A stretch of DNA of 13,014 bases from contig JAFYLN010000221.1 of the NCBI GenBank assembly GCA_017537045.1, positions 1-13,014 on the forward strand, written 5' to 3'. Positions within the stretch are counted from its first letter, which is position 1. Each line of letters starts with the position of its first letter. The DNA comes from Oscillospiraceae bacterium. GTDB taxonomy: Bacteria > Bacillota_A > Clostridia > Oscillospirales > Oscillospiraceae. Made by a program: the position numbers and the translations under genes. The notes below the pieces were generated by a model. It saw only the letters and a program-made list of their open reading frames with translations, did not search any database and was not told where the DNA came from. Below are positions 11,441 through 13,014 of this stretch, piece after piece.

Positions 11441-11758
11441 ATGGAACAGAACGAGTTTAACAGAGCGGACAGGGAAGTGGAACAGGTGGTTAATGCCAAC
11501 CACGCAAAGTTCCGGGCAGCAGAGCAGATGGCCTGCGGCACCAATCGCATTCCAAACTGGACAGAGACCGGCAAGATTGTTCGCCGCCGTGCATGGATGC
11601 GCAGAGTGGGGAATACAGCATTTCGGCTCCTGCCTGTGCTGATGTTTCTGGGGGCGGCTTCCAGAGGTTTGATGGATGCAGGCTTTGCGTGCCTGATGAC
11701 CTTTGCATCCCTCGTCTGGGGACTGAACTACTTCATGCGAGGATACCGTTATGAGTGA
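11441..11758 (+). CDS. Small membrane protein, 105 residues
   Basis: The ATG at 11441 has TGGAGG about 9 nt upstream. A charged N-terminal half (FNRADREVEQVVNANHAKFR and following) precedes two membrane helices (about 63-78 and 81-98) and a short basic end (RGYRYE). There is no signal peptide; the N-terminus probably stays in the cytoplasm. The function is unknown. The stop overlaps the next start (ATGAGTGA), so the two genes are translationally coupled. Confidence 0.65.
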   Translation: MEQNEFNRADREVEQVVNANHAKFRAAEQMACGTNRIPNWTETGKIVRRRAWMRRVGNTAFRLLPVLMFLGAASRGLMDAGFACLMTFASLVWGLNYFMRGYRYE

Positions 11759-11936
11759 GCCGAGCAGCGCAAAGCCGAAAGGCCTGACCGATCAGGAACG
11801 GCGGATCTGCAAGGAAAACGGTGTGGATACGGAACACGTGGACGTGATCAACCGCACCGGTGACAGAATCGTGCTGCTGAACCACAGAACTCGCGATGAA
11901 ATCTGGATTCACAAAGGAGGAAGACGATGGTTGTAA
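11751..11936 (+). CDS. Small hypothetical phage protein, 61 residues
   Basis: The ATG at 11751 overlaps the previous stop. The central part (GLTDQERRICKENGVDTEHVDV, then a beta-like RIVLLNHRTRDEIWIHKG) resembles small phage proteins of the DUF6906 type, in which a short helix and a conserved NG(x)D turn occur. I give this only as a likeness. It overlaps the next gene by 10 bp, and its own sequence supplies that gene's AAAGGAGG. Confidence 0.6.
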   Translation: MSEPSSAKPKGLTDQERRICKENGVDTEHVDVINRTGDRIVLLNHRTRDEIWIHKGGRRWL

Positions 11937-12490
11937 ATGAAAAAGTTCTGGTTCGTGAAATGAAGGAAGCCTTCAAGGGATGGGGCTATACCGTGATGGT
12001 GGTATCCGGTGACAGATGGGTGATCGGCTCCAAGGATAACTGGACGGTGGTTATCGATGGCCAGAACAATGTGCACAACGAGGTGCTGGCGCTGATTGTG
12101 CTGCATATGGGCGAGCTGCCCAAGGCACAGCAGTGCTACAGAATCTACAAGGTAGAAAAGAGTATCTGTATCCAGAAAGAAGTGTACAAGGTCGCACTGG
12201 AAGACTTTGAGCGGCTGGAGAAGTCCAAACCGATCAATGATGAAGAGGTGCGCAAGACTGCGCTGGTGTATGGGCGCCGCAGGGTGTGGCAGCAGCTGGA
12301 GGATAAGAAGATCCTGCTGATCAATCCGAGATTCGAGGGATTGATGGACATCGGTGGTGATTCCATGGTTTGCACCGTGGGTCAGCAGATCTATCTGGAG
12401 GGTGAAATCAGCTGTGTGTATATCAGCCGAGCACGTGGCGGTGCCAGTGAAGCACTGCTGGAGCATCTGGCGCAGGTAAGCTGGACATAA
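11927..12490 (+). CDS. Hypothetical phage protein, 187 residues
   Basis: The ATG at 11927 has AAAGGAGG (11913-11920) 6 nt upstream. The N-terminal part (about 1-70) reads as alternating beta strands and helices (VREMKEAFKGWGYTVMVVSG, then WVIGSKDNWTVVIDG). The middle (about 75-150) is helical and charged, and the C-terminal part has strands around CTVGQQIYLEGEISCVYISRA. There is no membrane segment, and I recognise no motif. It ends the coupled three-gene set 11441-12490, directly before structured DNA and a terminator. Confidence 0.7.
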   Translation: MVVNEKVLVREMKEAFKGWGYTVMVVSGDRWVIGSKDNWTVVIDGQNNVHNEVLALIVLHMGELPKAQQCYRIYKVEKSICIQKEVYKVALEDFERLEKSKPINDEEVRKTALVYGRRRVWQQLEDKKILLINPRFEGLMDIGGDSMVCTVGQQIYLEGEISCVYISRARGGASEALLEHLAQVSWT

Positions 12491-12494
12491 AAAA

Positions 12495-12529
12495 GCGCGG
12501 TGCCCAAGCCGACCAAAGCAAGACACCGC
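12495..12529 (+). other. Hairpin just after the 11927-12490 gene
   Basis: GCGGTG (12497-12502) and CACCGC (12524-12529) can pair over a 21-nt loop. No T-run follows. With the downstream terminator it fills the 125-bp gap between genes. It could be part of a short trailing RNA or an mRNA 3'-end structure. Confidence 0.35.
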
Positions 12530-12546
12530 ACAATTCAAAAATCCCA

Positions 12547-12590
12547 GCCGTATGGGGCTGTATGAGCATTATATCATACGGCCACTTTTT
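12547..12590 (+). terminator. Rho-independent terminator
   Basis: GCCGTATG (12547-12554) pairs with CATACGGC (12575-12582) around a 20-nt loop, followed by CAC and TTTTT. An alternative small hairpin CAGCC/GGCTG shares the 5' arm, so a read-through fold is possible. It separates the small-gene block from the PcfK-like gene, which has its own ribosome site 26 bp further on. Confidence 0.65.
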
Positions 12591-12615
12591 CGGCAAGTGA
12601 AAAATGGAGGTTTAT

Positions 12616-13014
12616 ATGATTACATTGAATGACTTCGCCACACAGGCAGTGAAAAAGCTGGAGGATGGCGTTAAGGAACAGAAGACAAGAATGGGCGGCA
12701 AGGAGGCAGTTATGGCCAAGCCGATAATGAATGCGCTCAAAGACTTCTGCTTACAGAATGAAGAGTTTGCACAGGCAGTGGTGCAGGGCGGCAGCTTCGC
12801 CGACTGCATGAAGAAGGTGGCATCCGGTGTGGGAAATTCTATTTCGGATCTGGATGCCTACAAGAAGGCGGTACAGTTCTATTTCCCCGGCGCGGAAGTA
12901 CGCATGCAGCTGACCATCGATCTGATTGATGGAATGGTTGGCAAGGAAAAACTGCCGCCGGCACCGATTGAGGACGTGACACCTAGCCTGATCCTGAATC
13001 TGGCAGATTTCTTC
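12616..13014 (+). CDS. PcfK-like protein, 3' end beyond the window
   Basis: The ATG at 12616 has TGGAGG (12605-12610) upstream; the frame is open for 133 codons to the window edge without a stop. The start MITLNDFATQAVKKLEDGVK, the FCLQNEEFAQAVVQGGSFADCMK block (about 37-60), the SISDLDAYKKAVQFYFPGAEV block (about 76-96) and the final LILNLADFF fit the PcfK-like family of mobile elements and phages. It is probably only a few residues short of complete, because family members usually end in a LDDFF-type motif. PcfK is named from the pCF10 conjugation region, and phage copies often precede a PcfJ gene. AcrIIA9, a Cas9 inhibitor, is an established member of the same family, so an anti-CRISPR role is conceivable but unproven here. 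Confidence 0.75.
   Translation, partial: MITLNDFATQAVKKLEDGVKEQKTRMGGKEAVMAKPIMNALKDFCLQNEEFAQAVVQGGSFADCMKKVASGVGNSISDLDAYKKAVQFYFPGAEVRMQLTIDLIDGMVGKEKLPPAPIEDVTPSLILNLADFF

Noticed and set aside
1..13014. CRISPR array or diversity-generating retroelement
   Set aside because: No regularly spaced repeats with unique spacers, and no reverse transcriptase or template/variable repeat pair were seen.

Overview
The window looks like a chromosome-to-prophage junction in a gut-type Clostridia genome (Firmicutes). An Oscillospiraceae/Ruminococcaceae-like host is my best guess, from the moderate-to-high GC of the host part, the strong AGGAGG ribosome sites, a sporulation-type LysM protein and the character of the small phage proteins. 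The guess rests on gene content only.

Positions 1-5185 are host chromosome. An FHA-RodA/FtsW fusion (254-2002) overlaps a class B penicillin-binding protein (1992-3371). Together they form a glycan polymerase/transpeptidase pair. They are followed by a terminator, a 49-residue membrane protein (3430-3579) and a DUF3794/LysM protein of the SipL type (3645-5144), which ends at a perfect 14-bp terminator (5149-5185). A leftward promoter and ribosome site at 79-125 imply a gene running off the left edge.

Positions 5186-5655 are an attachment region. It contains the 3' 50 nt of a minus-strand tRNA-Pro(GGG) with no 5' half, its terminator, a second decayed copy of the same 3' end 173 bp away, and several hairpins. 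A tyrosine integrase lies directly beside it. I infer that the mobile element starts near 5476-5525 and continues past the right edge, where the intact tRNA-Pro should be.

Positions 5656-8827 are the leftward integration/lysogeny module: repressor, ImmA-type protease, a membrane-anchored HNH nuclease and the integrase. Positions 8864-9046 are the control region. It has a textbook rightward promoter (TTGACA-17-TAATAT) with three copies of a CTAAAC-N2-GTTTAG operator in, before and after it.

Positions 9047-13014 are the rightward early region: a Cro-like protein, many very small genes, one leftward gene with its own promoter (9428-9823), and a PcfK-like gene cut by the right edge. Two of the small genes look interrupted by single-base indels (9894-9991 and 10998-11181).

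The most unusual part is 10670-11440, which is poor in genes and full of strong RNA structure. It holds three tRNA-like elements of decreasing completeness: a 75-nt cloverleaf-like one inside an outer stem ending in TTTTTT, a 42-nt acceptor/T-arm minihelix, and a 58-nt three-helix element. None is an orthodox tRNA, and all lie in the same direction as the early genes. They could be phage tRNA relics, or tRNA mimics used for RNase P/Z processing or for another RNA function.
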